64,000 nt of DNA from Amia ocellicauda. Its lineage: Eukaryota; Chordata; Actinopteri; Amiiformes; Amiidae. Shown here piece by piece: positions 23,404 to 36,765 of the stretch (its first letter is position 1; the number at the start of each line of letters is the position of its first letter). The stretch spans positions 30,464,227 to 30,528,226 of the forward strand of contig NC_089863.1 in NCBI RefSeq assembly GCF_036373705.1, given 5' to 3'. The notes beneath the pieces were generated by a model. The model saw nothing but the letters and a program-made list of their open reading frames with translations, was not told the DNA's origin and did no database searches. A program made the position numbers and the translations under genes.

Positions 23404-25708
23404 GAGGATGTGCTGGACACACTGGAGGCAAATTCAAAATTAACAAAAAAAATAATTAATATATGTTGCTTATTTTACAGCTGTTTTACCGACTACATAA
23501 CAACAGGACATTTACTGTACTTATTTAATTCCAGATTCTGAAGATGTCAGCCCCACTCAAACTAAACAAAGAAAATCTAGGTTCAAAGACATGACCTTTA
23601 CGTTGAAGTGTTGGAACTACAGAAGGGAAATATTTTGTTGTAAAGGGAACAACTTGATCTAGAAATCAAAATGTTAAAAGGGGAAGGAGAAAAGTATTAT
23701 TGTAATTTATTAAGAGTTGTCGGTTGTTAATACAGCTGTCATTCTTTATAATAGATACTAGATTATAGATTTGAATTTATATTGTAATAATTCACCTAAA
23801 GTATGAATACAGTTTTTATTAATTAAACATTTCAGTGTCAAATTAGTTGCAACTATTATTAGTTAAACTTCCATTACTTTGTATGTACACCCCTTCATTT
23901 AAAAAAATCTAAATTACCTCAGTTAAATTATGTCAGTTTCTATAGCAAGAGATACCTTTTTCCCATTTAAGCCTGGTGTAGAGTAGGCTTAAAAAATTTC
24001 TTAAATTTAATACCAAACTGATTCTAATTTTTTTTGTGCAACATGCCTATTTATTTTGGGCTTAAATTTAAGTCTAAGACCTAAACAAATGGTCTTAAAA
24101 GCATTTAAGACCTTTTGTGCAACTGGCCCCTGGACAAGTGGGCGAGTGCATGTGTGGGACACCAAGAGAACGGCACAGGCCTGACTGCTTGGCCCCTACA
24201 GTGATGGGGTCCGGAGTAGTGTTTCCAGCCCAGGGACCCAGGGCAAATTCTCAAACCCCGCGCCCGGGTTTGGCATTGGTATAAAACCAGGGTTGACGAG
24301 AAAAAACAAAACAAAAAAATCATACTTGCGTGCACAGCGCAACAGCAAACTCTTGTACTTATACTTATACTTTTCTGTATTTTTTCATTTGGTGAGAAGA
24401 TTGAAGCGGGAATGTTGATTCAGTAAGCTGTCGGCAAAACCTACAATACAATTGAGCACTATTGCATAATACGAGGAGTTCAAGAAACATGTTCCAATCC
24501 TAGCTTGGTTTGGTTCTATTTCCTACAAGAAGTAAACGGCCAATCAGCCAAATGCAAAAAGCATGCAAACAAGGTATTGCAAACAGCTGGGGGCTCTACA
24601 GGTTCGCTTCTATTTATACAAATGATCAATACATAATAATATTATTTATATTATTATAAATAATAATATTGCAATATAACTGAGTTTGTGTTTAATTTCA
24701 GCTCCACATAAAATACAGACACAAAAAACGCATTTATTATTTTACTTATTTAGTATTACCTTGTTGATATGGCCAGTGGTTCTAGTTTAATTAATAAAAT
24801 AACAGGAAAAAAATAAGACTTCAGGAGTTCAGTCAACTAATACGTTTTATGTGTCCAACAGTGTGTGACAGGGTGAGGTGTGGGCCTGCAAGGTATCGTG
24901 GCATGCACGCTGCACTGAAAGCGTTGTATAATCGCATTTGAGAGAGAGATCCTCCCCCATATTTTTTTAGATAACAAGCTATATTTTTATGCTTTTTTAT
25001 GTACTCTGGCACCTTACTTACATTCAAAGTACATGTCTTAATAATTGAAAAATGTAAATGTGTAGGCCAACCTCAAAAACTGTTGTTTTCTTTCAAGTTT
25101 AATTATGTTAATGATGTTAAAATAGTAGTAGTTGTTAGTAATTTGTATTAGTATTGAGTAGAAACAGAATACTTCATAACTGCTATCATTAAACATTTAT
25201 TGACACGCTACACTACCAAACTAGACAAAAACTGTTACATGTATTTATGTTAACATTAGTTTGTTGGAATTCTACTATTATTTTATCTCACTCATACACA
25301 CACACATCTCAGATACAGTTCATACAGTGTAGTGCTGCACTGTTCACCTCTCCATCATCTGCTGCTGTCTGACTCTGTACAGGCATGATGAGTAGCATTA
25401 GCATTTTAGCTAATACAAATTGCTTCACTCATTAATGACTCTCTCTGACACACAAATACACAAAGTAACACCAAATAGTTGTTACCAGTTTCCATGCTAT
25501 GGCCTTCACACTCACCAGATCTCAGCCCAATTGAACACCTATGGGAGATTTTGGACCGACGTCTCCACCGACGTAGATCAAAACACTGAATGAGGGAATA
25601 TCTCTTTGAAGAATGGTGTTCATCCCTCCAGTAGAGTCCAGAGACTCATAGAATCTTACTGAGACACTTTATGTTGGTTTTTCCTTTAATTTGTCACCCG
25701 TCTATATA

Positions 25709-27577
25709 TCCATATTAGTTACTTTTTATTTGCTTTTTCAACTTATATTATGACCCACGTTACAATTATACATTTCTGACAAATACTGTCATCTGCTAAA
25801 AAAAAATCCCTAAAAAGTGTAGCCAGGTGGTAAATTTGGATATAGTTAATTTCCTTGTAGTTTAGTTTCCTTGTGTTGTATTTAGATTTAATTAATTTAT
25901 GTATAAACTTATTAAGCTTTATACAGTTTGAAGTTTGCATACCCATTGATTGGTCATTTAAAAGGGTAGAAAAGGAAAGTGTTAAAACTAATTTGTGGAC
26001 CGCAGAGAAACGAATACAAAGATTAATCTAAATGGTGACATCTCTAAGGTCTTTCTCACCTCCACCGCCACTAGGGGCCGCTGTTCCGTATAAGTTATTA
26101 GGTTAAGTTAAGCACTTCCTTTTTCATTGCGTTTCTGGGTAGAGCTGAATGGGGAGAGTGATGCAAGATGGATGCTGTGGTGCATCGGAGCTAATCGCGG
26201 GTAAATCTCCAATTTAGTTATGTAAATGTAAATGTATACACGTTTATATATTTATAATCTTTGATATGTGAACATATTACATGTTTTAGGTGTTTATCGT
26301 GACGGATGCCTTGAGTTAATGAAGTAACCTGATGTCTCCTCGTGGTTAGCGAAGGTAATCAATCCAAACGATTTGAAATTCACATTGGGGTTTTACTTTT
26401 GTACTTATATTTAAAAGACTGATATTTTAATTCAAGAGTGTTGGTGTTAGTGCCTTTTTTTCCTGTTAAATCTAATTCAGGAACAGCTGTATAAGTGAAT
26501 TGTAGTGGAAGTAAACGTATGCACACGTGAGATACAGTGGGCTTAATAGATGTGTTCTGTATTTTGTCTTTGTCTTCATAGAGCTGTAAGCCCACTGCCG
26601 TATTGGTTAGTATTGTTGTGTATTATCTTGTATTGTTTTTATTTTATATCCTGTACCTCGTATGTCCTATAGTAAATTCATTTCATGCCAATTTAGAAAG
26701 GCCATTTGCACACCCTCTCAGCAACATATAACAAAAATAAAGAACCCCCAAAGAAGTTAATGTGTCCTGTGTAGTTTATCAATTTCACGGGCTACAAAAG
26801 AAAAACAGAATGTAATACTTTTTTTTTTTTTTTTCAAAATAGGTTTATAGTGGAACTAATTGTAATCTTGAAATGTGTATACATTTTTATGTTGTTGCAG
26901 TGTTGACAACAACCCTGTTTTTACAGAACACAATTTATTCTGCACATCTGCTTATTAAATGACCAGTTGTGTTTCTACTGTTGCACTCAATGCTACTACA
27001 TGTATAGTAGGTAAATGCCTAAATAAAGTGTTACCATATTTTTAAATGTGATTATGGACAGCTAAAATGGTATATTCAATTTAATCAACCAATGCTTGAT
27101 TCACCTTCTCTTAACATGACTTGTCATGTGATGAAGAATACTAGATTTGAATGCCTACTCACATACTGCACAAACGTTGTTTCATTACAGACCTGTCATC
27201 ACAGTCCAGACAAAAAATAATTCTTCACTATTTAAACTTGATTGATCTCCATCCAGATCCATTAATCTATTCACACCAAATGGTTTCAGAATGGTTTTGT
27301 CTTACCTGGTGCACTTCTGATATTGTTTTCCCAGATGTTTTCAAATGCTCTTTGGAAAGGAAAGTATTTTTCATATCCCTCCCTGTAAACTTTGTACTTG
27401 CAAGATGGAATCAATATCTCAGTGTCGGTTAATAATGAACTTCAGAGATGCATGATTATACACTTACATGTACATTCCATATATATAAAGGCTGGCATAG
27501 CGTGGACCCACATTTTTAAAAAGCCCTGGACAATAGTTCATGCGGTGTGATAAAAAAGGAACTATTTTTATCCATAC
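25709..27577. other. Non-coding interval
   Basis: It contains a phrase cgccactaggggccgctgtt at about 26064, of the kind seen in fish LTRs, and a 17-18-base T run at about 26817. No exon or complete element was recognised. Confidence 0.35.
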
Positions 27578-27735
27578 ATATGGTGGAAGGTAGGGTGCAC
27601 CCTGGACAGGATGTTAGTCCATCACATGGCAGCACTCCCATACAGACATGGGAGAACATGCATTGTCGCCACTTTCTATTGACTCTTCAATAACCCACCC
27701 TGAATTCCCTGGCAGGCAGACAAGATCCCCAGGGC
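27578..27735 (+). mobile_element. Fragment of a fish L2-type LINE/SINE 3' tail
   Basis: The text gtgcaccctggacaggatgt followed by tagtccatcacatggc is the widely shared tail motif (caccctggacagg…cagtccatc) of fish L2-type LINEs and the SINEs that borrow it. Only the tail is present. Confidence 0.5.
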
Positions 27736-27802
27736 ACCAACACAAGGACAATATTACATATACAATTATAAAATAAATGCAATAACTAAAAGCTACATTA
27801 TA

Positions 27803-29017
27803 CACTCACCTAAAGGATTATTAGGAACACCTGTTCAATTTCTCATTAATGCAATTATCTAACCAACCAATCACATGGCAGTTGCTTCAATGCATTTAGG
27901 GGTGTGGTCCTGGTCAAGACAATCTCCTGAACTCCAAACTGAATGTCTGAATGGGAAAGAAAGGTGATTTAAGCAATTTTGAGCGTGGCATGGTTGTTGG
28001 TGCCAGACGGGCCGGTCTGAGTATTTCACAATCTGCTCAGTTACTGGGATTTTCACGCACAACCATTTCTAGGGTTTACAAAGAATGGTGTGAGAAGGGA
28101 AAACATCTAGTATGCGGCAGTCCTGTGGGCGAAAATGCCTTGTTGATGCTAGAGGTCAGAGGAGAATGGGCCGACTGATTCAAGCTGATAGAAGAGCAAC
28201 TTTGACTGAAATAACCACTCGTTACAACCGAGGTATGCAGCAAAGCATTTGTGAAGCCACAACACGTACAACCTTGAGGCGGATGGGCTACAACAGCAGA
28301 AGACCCCACCGGGTACCACTCATCTCCACTACAAATAGGAAAAAGAGGCTACAATTTGCACAAGCTCACCAAAATTGGTGAGAAGACTGGAAAAATGTTG
28401 CCTGGTCTGATGAGTCGATTTCTGTTGAGACATTCAGATGGTAGAGTCAGAATTTGGTGTAAACAGAATGAGAACATGGATCCATCATGCCTTGTTACCA
28501 CTGTGCAGGCTGGTGGTGGTGGTGTAATGGTGTGGGGGATGTTTTCTTGGCACACTTTAGGCCCCTTAGTGCCAATTGGGCATCGTTTAAATGCCACGGC
28601 CTACCTGAGCATTGTTTCTGACCATGTCCATCCCTTTATGACCACCATGTACCCATCCTCTGATGGCTACTTCCAGCAGGATAATGCACCATGTCACAAA
28701 GGTCGAATCATTTCAAATTGGTTTCTTGAACATGACAATGAGTTCACTGTACTAAACTGGCCCCCACAGTCACCAGATCTCAACCCAATAGCGCATCTTT
28801 GGGATGTGGTGGAACGGGAGCTTCGTGCCCTGGATGTGCATCCCACAAATCTCCATCAACTGCAAGATGCTATCCTATCAATATGGGCCAACATTTCTAA
28901 AGAATGCTTTCAGCACCTTGTTGAATCAATGCCACGTAGAATTAAGGCAGTTCTGAAGGCGAAAGGGGGTCAAACACAGTATTAGTATGGTGTTCCTAAT
29001 AATCCTTTAGGTGAGTG
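27803..29017 (+). mobile_element. Tc1-like element, decayed (copy 2)
   Basis: It has the same terminal inverted repeats as 12822-14012 (CACTCACCTAAAGG… to …CCTTTAGGTGAGTG), flanked by TA at 27801-27802 and 29018-29019. It lies in the opposite orientation to copy 1 and is 24 bp longer, mainly because it keeps 30 bp that copy 1 has lost. Confidence 0.92.
27951..28985 (+). pseudogene. Tc1-like transposase, broken
   Basis: It starts MGKKGDLSNFERGMVV like copy 1 but has a 1-nt loss after EKGK (near 28100). A TGA replaces the TVEDW junction near 28379, and a 2-nt loss lies in the SDESRF block near 28417. The catalytic Glu of NPIEHLWD is Ala (NPIAHLWD, near 28790). The second Asp block QQDNAPCHKG is intact. 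It retains the segment TRYNRGMQQS that copy 1 lacks. No active protein is possible. Confidence 0.88.
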
Positions 29018-29019
29018 TA

Positions 29020-29599
29020 TTATAAATCAGGGAACAAATAAAGGCTTAGCCCTAAGGCCATACTGTTACTTGCCCATACCATATATACAAATAAATCATA
29101 AATTAGTTAATGTTTGTGACCTATTTATTTTTATCTTTTAGATTGTGATTGTCTATTAATAAGGCAGGAAGTCTCTCCATTGTAATATTCTCTCAATTGC
29201 AGGTCTTGGCACTCAAAATGCAACTTGCTAACAATGTTTTGATTGTAGTTTTGATAAGAAGTGCACATTTGTATATAAAATTAACATTAAAGGCAAATGT
29301 TTTATTGGTGCATTGTAATTAATATTACCTTACAATTATTACTGTACATTTGCAAGAGCAGAATCTTTTTGCACGTATAAACAAACATGTAAACTTTCCA
29401 AGTACCCACCAATTATTCTGCTTTTGGCAGACTGCACATTTCTAGGGTTGAGAAATGGTAAGGCATTTTCCCTGGCTGTGAATAATGAAGCTGAATGACA
29501 AACCTGAAATATGTTCTAATTTAAATGCATCTGTGCCCCCACACTCAACTCCTCTTCAAATGCTCCAAGCAACTACTCCAAATCTACTTCTCTTTAAAC
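29020..29599. other. Non-coding interval
   Basis: AT-rich; nothing recognised. Confidence 0.4.
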
Positions 29600-31380
29600 C
29601 CTCTTTTTTATGTCACATGTGGGTTTTTGTGGGTTCAGCCTTATCTTGAGAATACAGGTGATGTGGACTGACGGATAATCCCCAGGTCCAGAGCCTGATG
29701 TACTCCTCCATGGCCTGTGATTCTGGGAGGGAGAGAGGGTAAAAGTGACCACTTAGAGGAGAGGTGCCCGAAAGGAGGTCAATGGCACAGATCAATGTGG
29801 TGGCAAACGGGAAGCCTGGGTTTTGCTGAAGACCTCTGCTAGGTCAGTGTGTTCTGGGGGAATCTGTGTTGGTGAGGAGACAAGGGGGCTAGGATGAGAC
29901 AGAAAAATGGTTTTGACCCCAGGATATTATGTCCCATATCTGCTCCAGGGGAGTTGATCACCAGAAAGGGAAGCTATTCTGAATGAAGCAGACCAATGGA
30001 CATGGTGAGGGGCTTGTCTTTTGGGAAACCGGGCCGGAACCAATGTGCTGGTTGTTGACAGCACCGACACCGAAAGGAGGCACACACGGTGAGAGAGGGA
30101 TTTGGCGTTTCATCACTGTCGCCCTGGTGATAAAATTCCCAGCAGAACCAGAGTAAAGCAGAGCATAAACAAAGACGTGTTTATCACTGAGCAGGATCCA
30201 AGCCAGAACATGACATTGAGCCGGAGTGACAAGCAGGCAAAGTGTTGCACTCACAGGGTCGTCGGGGGAAATGAAGGAGGAGCCAGAATGACTCGGACAT
30301 GCATCCCAAAAATGCCCAGACTGTCCACAATAGAAGAATGTTGCTGTTGAGAGCTTCGTCTCGGCACACAAGCTCAGAACAGTAAGGAGAGCATGATCAC
30401 CCCATCCGCTGCTTGCTGTCAGGGTGTGGAATTTCAGGGAGTAATCCGTAGCAGATGAGGTGTCCTGGTGTAGTGCGAGGAGTTGTTTCCCGGCGTCTCT
30501 CTCTTCCGCTGGGTCTTGAAAGCCATCCTCAAAATTAGTAAGAAAGGCAGTGAGGGACCTTGTAGTCTCACCTTGTTGCTCCCAGACAGCAGAAGCCCAC
30601 CTGAGCGCTTTCCCGGTCAGGAGGATGACAATGAAGGTGTTCATAGCCTCCTCGGTATGGAAGGACATAGGCAGGTGAGCGAAATCCAATTTACACTGTA
30701 GTACAATGCCCTTGCAGTGTTCTGGGGAACATCGTATTTCGCTGGAACAGCCAGCTGGACCACCCTGACAGGAGCTGCAGGGGCAGCAGCAGGAGCCAGA
30801 GCAGCCATCACCAGATTGTAAGGTATGCGCTTGAGAAGCTGGTCCAAGACAGTCTCAACTCGTGGAGCACGGCCCCCTGGGTGGAGAGGGTGGTCAACAC
30901 CGCTGGGTCCATTAGCAGTGAAGTTTTCTGTCACAGTCTGCGAGACAGTGGAAAGGGGGACCCAATTGCAGGGTGAGGTAGAGGTGGTCAATTAAGCAAG
31001 GGTCAGATACCAGCGAGACAGGGCAAACAAAGGCAAGGCAAGATGTAGTCATGGTCACAAGCTAGGGTCAGGCGATCAGGCAAACAGGGAATCAAAGGAA
31101 GTCCAAGGTCATGGTCAAGAGGTAAAGCTGGAGGTCGAGGATACAAAGGATATTACAAGGCACAAGGAGACTGCTTGGAGATGTAGGTAAACTGACAAAA
31201 CTTCTCAGTTAGTGAGAGTCAGGGAGATGTTTATAAAGGCTGGTGGGAGAAGCAGATGATGGAGTGGAAGCAGGTGTGCGATGAAGATGAAATGATCAAC
31301 TGAATGAAAGCTGATAGAGAAGACAGTTATGGAGAGGGCGATGGCGACCTCTGGTGGGGACATATGGAGATGCATTTATT
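29600..31380 (-). mobile_element. Truncated Ty3/Gypsy-type element (LTR, leader, gag)
   Basis: Minus-strand order: an LTR-like segment from about 31380, with a ccagaggtcgccatcgcc motif near 31350 and a TTTATAAAC box near 31230, then a leader, then gag. The element stops after a protease-like start. RT, RNase H, integrase and the second LTR are missing. The ends are approximate. Confidence 0.65.
29958..30991 (-). pseudogene. Gypsy-type gag(-protease) with a frameshift
   Basis: The N-terminal part (30991-30720) contains a proline/alanine-rich stretch and ends VPAKYD. The frame then changes to HCKGIVLQCKLDFAHLPMSF, the gag core. A CCHC knuckle FYCGQSGHFWDACP follows at about residue 118 of the second frame. 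Next comes a retropepsin-like ALLYSGSAGNFI, in which the catalytic D of DSG is Y. This is the layout of Gypsy elements and of their domesticated relatives. The frameshift and the lost catalytic Asp indicate decay rather than domestication. Confidence 0.65.
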
Positions 31381-31478
31381 CTGTGCTGTAATGCAGGGAT
31401 TCCCTGTATGGCGGTGGAACGGGGGTTCTGAAGGTTAAAACCTGCTGTAATGAACTGTAATGTAGCAGTACAATACAA

Positions 31479-32486
31479 TTGGAAATTGTAGGCATTCAGG
31501 GTAATGTAAGTCGATGGATTATGAACTGGTTGATGTATAGGAAACAGAGGGTGTCGATTAGAGGAGTCACTTCTAACTGGAACGAGGTTGTTAGTGGAGT
31601 TCCACAGGGATCAGTACTAGGGCCTTTGCTTTTTCTAATCTATATTAATGATCTGGACTCTGGGATAGTTAGCAAACTTGTCAAATTTGCAGATGATACT
31701 AAAATAGGTGGCTCAGCAGATACAATCTCGGCAGCACAGGTTATTCAAAGGGACTTAGATAATATTCAGTTGTGGGCCGACACCTGGCAAATGAAATTCA
31801 ATGTGGACAAGTGCAAGGTAATACATGCAGGTAACAAAAATGTCCACTGTAATTACACTATAGGAGGTACAGATCTAGATGAAGTAACGCATGAGAAAGA
31901 CCTAGGAGTCTATGTGGACTCCTCACTTTCTCCATCCAAGCAATGTGGGGAAGCAATAAAAAAGGCGAACAGAATGCTACGGTATATTGTCAAAAGTGTA
32001 GAATTTAAAACAAGGGAAGTAATGTTAAGACTGTACAATGCGCTAGTTAGACCTCATCTGGAATACTGTGTACAGTTCTGGGCACCACACTTGCTGCTTG
32101 CTGCTCTAGAGGCAGTTCAGAGGAGAGCAACCAGACTTATTCCAGGTCTGAAGGGAAAGTCCTACTCGGAGAGACTGAGGGAACTGAACCTTTTCACCCT
32201 GGAACAGAGGAGACTACGTAGGGACTTGATCCAAGTCTTCAAAGTCATGAAAGGCATCGACCACATCAAAACAGAGGAGCTTTTCCAGATCAGCAGGGAC
32301 ACACGCACCCGGGGACACAAATGGAAATTGGGCTTCAAGGCATTCAAAATGGAAAACAGGAGACACTTCTTTACACAGAGAGTAGTCACAATCTGGAATA
32401 AACTACCCAGCGATGTGGTAGAAGCTGAAAGTTTGGGAACATTTAAAAATAGACTGGATAGGATCCTTGGATCACTTAGATATTAA
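31479..32486 (+). CDS. CR1-like reverse transcriptase, C-terminal two-thirds
   Basis: 335 codons without interruption from the truncation point to [22 protein letters not shown] is followed by the catalytic FADD block (KLVKFADDTKIGG), the thumb motif KCKVIHAGNKNV, and the C-terminal region with RPHLEYCVQFW and WNKLPSDVVEAES. The fingers and the endonuclease are missing, so it cannot be an active protein. There is no genuine ATG at the start: the frame opens because the insertion begins in it. Compared with the minus-strand copy, FADD is intact. Confidence 0.82.
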   Translation: MEIVGIQGNVSRWIMNWLMYRKQRVSIRGVTSNWNEVVSGVPQGSVLGPLLFLIYINDLDSGIVSKLVKFADDTKIGGSADTISAAQVIQRDLDNIQLWADTWQMKFNVDKCKVIHAGNKNVHCNYTIGGTDLDEVTHEKDLGVYVDSSLSPSKQCGEAIKKANRMLRYIVKSVEFKTREVMLRLYNALVRPHLEYCVQFWAPHLLLAALEAVQRRATRLIPGLKGKSYSERLRELNLFTLEQRRLRRDLIQVFKVMKGIDHIKTEELFQISRDTRTRGHKWKLGFKAFKMENRRHFFTQRVVTIWNKLPSDVVEAESLGTFKNRLDRILGSLRY

Positions 32487-32561
32487 TGGACACCAAACAA
32501 GCATGATGGGTCAAATGGCCTCCTCTCGTTTGTAAACTTTCTTATGTTCTTATGTTCTTAA
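31479..32561 (+). mobile_element. 5'-truncated CR1-like LINE with open RT frame
   Basis: Homology to the element at 3631-7015 begins abruptly at gtaggcattcagggt and continues to a 3' end with two TTATGTTC-type repeats (about 32541-32559). Truncation at the 5' side is the normal outcome of target-primed reverse transcription. The open frame suggests recent insertion. Confidence 0.85.
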
Positions 32562-33169
32562 TAAACAACCCATTTCTTGTTTTGTATTTGGCCTAATACA
32601 GGTTACAATTAAGTTGTAGATAACTTTTTGGGTCAGCAAACTAGACATGCTACTGTTGATTGACTTGCTAAGTGCTGTAGAAGAATAATAATATTGACCT
32701 GACTGAAGTTTTAATATACAGTTCACACTCCGCAGTAGCCTACACGGCAGTCCCCCGAATAAAATAATCATGTAAAATAATTGTGACCGTTCTGGTGGGT
32801 GAAATAAACTTTTTATGTCTACAAACTGATGGTTCTTTCTGAAAAATAGGGTGATGGGGCCATTGAAAGTGCATAAAATGTTATGTATTAATGATTTTCG
32901 TGACTTTTCTGATTTCCCACATTGACTTCCATCAAAGCAGCTTCAGAGTTAGCACCCCCGTGACGTCAGGGTATATTTTTTTATCTCCAATTTCTGGTTC
33001 ATAGAATGAGCTGGACATGAAAAACTCCATAGAATATGTTTCTACTTATAGAATAACCTGAGAAAATATAGATTTACTCTGTAAATAATGTATTTCGTGA
33101 CAATAAGATCTGCATAAGTAATAGGTTTATAAAAACACAGGAAACCGAGCATTAACTACCGAATACAGA
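32562..33169. other. Non-coding interval
   Basis: Nothing recognised between the LINE tail and the MITE. Confidence 0.4.
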
Positions 33170-33465
33170 AATCTCTAACCCTGGTCCTGTAGAGCCTCAA
33201 TCCACTTAATCTTATAGGTCACTCTAAATCACCAATTTCCACAATTTCCAAATACTGGGAACACATCAGTTATTCATCAATTAAGCAACCCAATAAGGAT
33301 ATTTTTGCTTCGAGAGGCTCCAATGGCATCTAAAGGACTGAATTTACAAAACAGCCTGCATAATTGTGCAGAATGAAATACTTCCAGGTGTTTATAAACT
33401 GGTGATAGAAGGTGACCTCTGAACCCTGTTGGATAGGGGCTCTCCAGGATCAGGGTTGGAGACCA
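33170..33465. mobile_element. MITE with TIR 'tctctaaccctggtcctg'
   Basis: The left end atctctaaccctggtcctgt and right end ccaggatcagggttggagac are imperfect inverted repeats enclosing about 300 bp. Sequence of the form ccaaccctggtcctggagagc is a very common fish non-autonomous DNA transposon terminus. No ORF. Confidence 0.55.
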
Positions 33466-35002
33466 CTGACCTAATAACATATTAACTGCAGTGTACATTT
33501 ACCACTGCAGCATTTAAAGGTCAGTCTTAGCACTATAGAAATGATCCTGCGTTAATTAAAAACAAATCGGAAACTTAGTTACAAAAAAAATTGCATGGAA
33601 AGGAGAGGAGGTTGATTTTCATTTATTACAACATTTGAACACTAGAGGGCAACATATAAAGCTAAAGGGCCTACAATTTTTTTTATTAATTGACTTATCA
33701 GAATAAATTTTTAAAAATGCCTTTATATTTTTAGATTTATTTTCACTATTATTATTATATGCTTTATGTATAATTGTTAAATATATTTATATTTATATAT
33801 TCAATATATATTGATTGGATATTATTTTCGTCATCTCATGATGATTTGTTGCTTTAATTATCATTGCCTTTTGCTGGTGTGATTTGATTGTGTCCATGTT
33901 TTACATGTTTTCTGTGTTACAGACTTTGACTGGAGGCACCTGAGCTGATTAGGGCACTGCCCAGCTTCCATTGACTAGGAGGAAAACAGGTGAGTATCGT
34001 TTCTAAACCTGGGCGATCTGGCTTCAAAAAGGGACAGCTAGTTGGGACAGCGGGTACACAAAGCACACTGAAATAGCAACATTAAACATTCCTGGTAGGA
34101 CGCAGGAAAGTGGTGGCAGCACCAGTGAAAAAGGTCCAAGAGTACCCAGGCTCTGCCATTGTTTTGGCTGGGCAGATTGGAATACTTGCTTTATTGAAGA
34201 GGGAACTGGACTGTCGAAGCTACATGAGTGAATGGCAAACAAGTTAGTGCTTTCATTGATTTCAGCAATGCCCCCTGGAAGAATATCGCCACAAATCTGG
34301 TTTCTATAGCCTTACAGTAAATCGTGTTTTTAAAATGTATGATCCTATTGCTAAAGCTAACATTTAAATCTTTAAAAAATGTACCATAATATGAAGTACA
34401 AATGTGAAATTTATTAAAACATTGTTCTGAATTGGTGGAGTTTGCCTAGATGGATGCTACTTGGCAAAATAATCTGGGAAGTGCCAATACATTAATTTGT
34501 ACATTTTGGATTTCAATACCAATTTGTTTAGGTTATATAGCCCACTCCTTTTAAACCTTCACCCCTAAGCAGTGGACCGACCTTCCCACTGAGGTCATGA
34601 CCACATGTCCCAGACCACCTTCTGGCAATATCAAGACACCTGTGTATTACTGCTGTATTACAGGTACAGTTTAATCCCCTGGGTGGCTCAGCACTTTATT
34701 ATGCATTTTATTAAACTCTGATTCTGCCCTTGCACACTTTTGTATGGTTAGCACTTCTTTCATTGTACTACAGCTTCTCCTATGCCTGACCTTCCCTTTA
34801 GCACATATCTAAGACTTAACTGTTATGTCATTTTTTACAAGGTTTGCTTATTGTATTTTGTCCTGATTGTATGCACTTTTGTAAAGCTTTAAAATGTTTC
34901 TTGTGTGAACTGTAAATTGCACTGGATGAAGGGCGTCTGCTATGAAATATCAGTTTGCAATAACAGATCCCATATATAAAACAGTTTGAATCAAATACTA
35001 TA
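33466..35002. other. Non-coding interval with a weak exon candidate
   Basis: At about 34568-34671 a stretch after ag reads QWTDLPTEVMTTCPRPPSG… and ends at acag|gtacag. At 33923-33989 a 67-bp segment lies between ttacag and a perfect gtgagt donor, but it has stops in all frames. Either could be an upstream (5') exon of the plus-strand gene that starts at 36766. The evidence is only splice-site-like. Confidence 0.2.
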
Positions 35003-35226
35003 CAGTGAGGGAAAAAAGTATTTGATCCCCTGCTGATTTTGTACGTTTGCCCACTGACAAAGAAATGATCAGTCTATAATTTTAATGGTAGGTGTATTTT
35101 AACAGTGAGAGACAGAATAACAACAAACAAATCCAGAAAAATGAATTTCTTGTTATAAATTGATTTGCATGTTAATGAGTGAAATAAGTATTTGATCCCC
35201 TATCAATCAGCAAGATTTCTGGCTCC

Positions 35227-35323
35227 CAGGTGTCTTTTATACAGGTAACGAGCTGAGATTAGGAGCACTCTCTTAAAGGGAGTGCTCCTAATCTCAGCTT
35301 GTTACCTGTATAAAAGACACCTG
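35227..35323. repeat. Long near-perfect palindrome in the Tc1 leader
   Basis: Two 44-bp arms (starting caggtgtcttttatacaggt) are reverse complements with one mismatch, around a 9-bp loop. As RNA or single strand it would form a strong hairpin just before the transposase start at 35366. Confidence 0.9.
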
Positions 35324-35365
35324 TCCACAGAAGCAATCAATCAATCAGATTCCAAACTCTCCACC

Positions 35366-36356
<991 letters not shown>

Positions 36357-36765
36357 GTCGAAGGGGTCAAATACTTATTTCCCTCATTAACATGCAAATC
36401 AATTTATAACTTTTTTTAAATGCGTTTTTCTGGATTTGTATGTTGTTGTTCTGTCTCTCACTGATAAAATACACCTACCATTAAAATTATAGACTGATCA
36501 TTTCTTTGTCAGTGAGCAAACGTACAAAATACTTTTGTCCCTCACTGTAGCTGTTATTATATCAATGTTATGTCAAAAACACAGGGGCCCATAGGAAAAA
36601 GTCTGTTTTAGGCCTTTTAACCCCAGTGTCCAAACATAAAATGTTATTCTCTTACACCCCCTGTTAAACTCAATGCAAACACATCCAATAATTAGATGTT
36701 TGTCCCTGAAGCGGGACATTATCTGTTGGACTTAACATAACCCCTTTCCGTCTTCTCATCCACAG

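Larger units (their letters stand above)
22064..25708 (+). mobile_element. Tc1-like relic split by later insertions
   Basis: Terminal inverted repeats at 22064-22089 and 25683-25708 (left start tatacagatgggtgacaaat) match at 24 of 26 positions by eye. Transposase pieces in the same orientation lie at 22180-22265 (ESDFERGVIIGARMAGAS), about 24120-24220 (DKWASACVG-like) and 25495-25590 ([17 protein letters not shown]). The two gaps between these pieces are filled by foreign DNA, including a MITE and a minisatellite. The family is that of the relic at 960-1857. Confidence 0.7.

Noticed and set aside
22892-23446. 184-codon proline-rich minus-strand frame
   Set aside because: It is produced by a 39-bp minisatellite and lacks gene context.
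29958-30689. Domesticated gag gene (RTL/PNMA type)
   Set aside because: A frameshift separates its two halves, the protease Asp is lost and an LTR-like segment lies upstream. It reads as a decayed retrotransposon.
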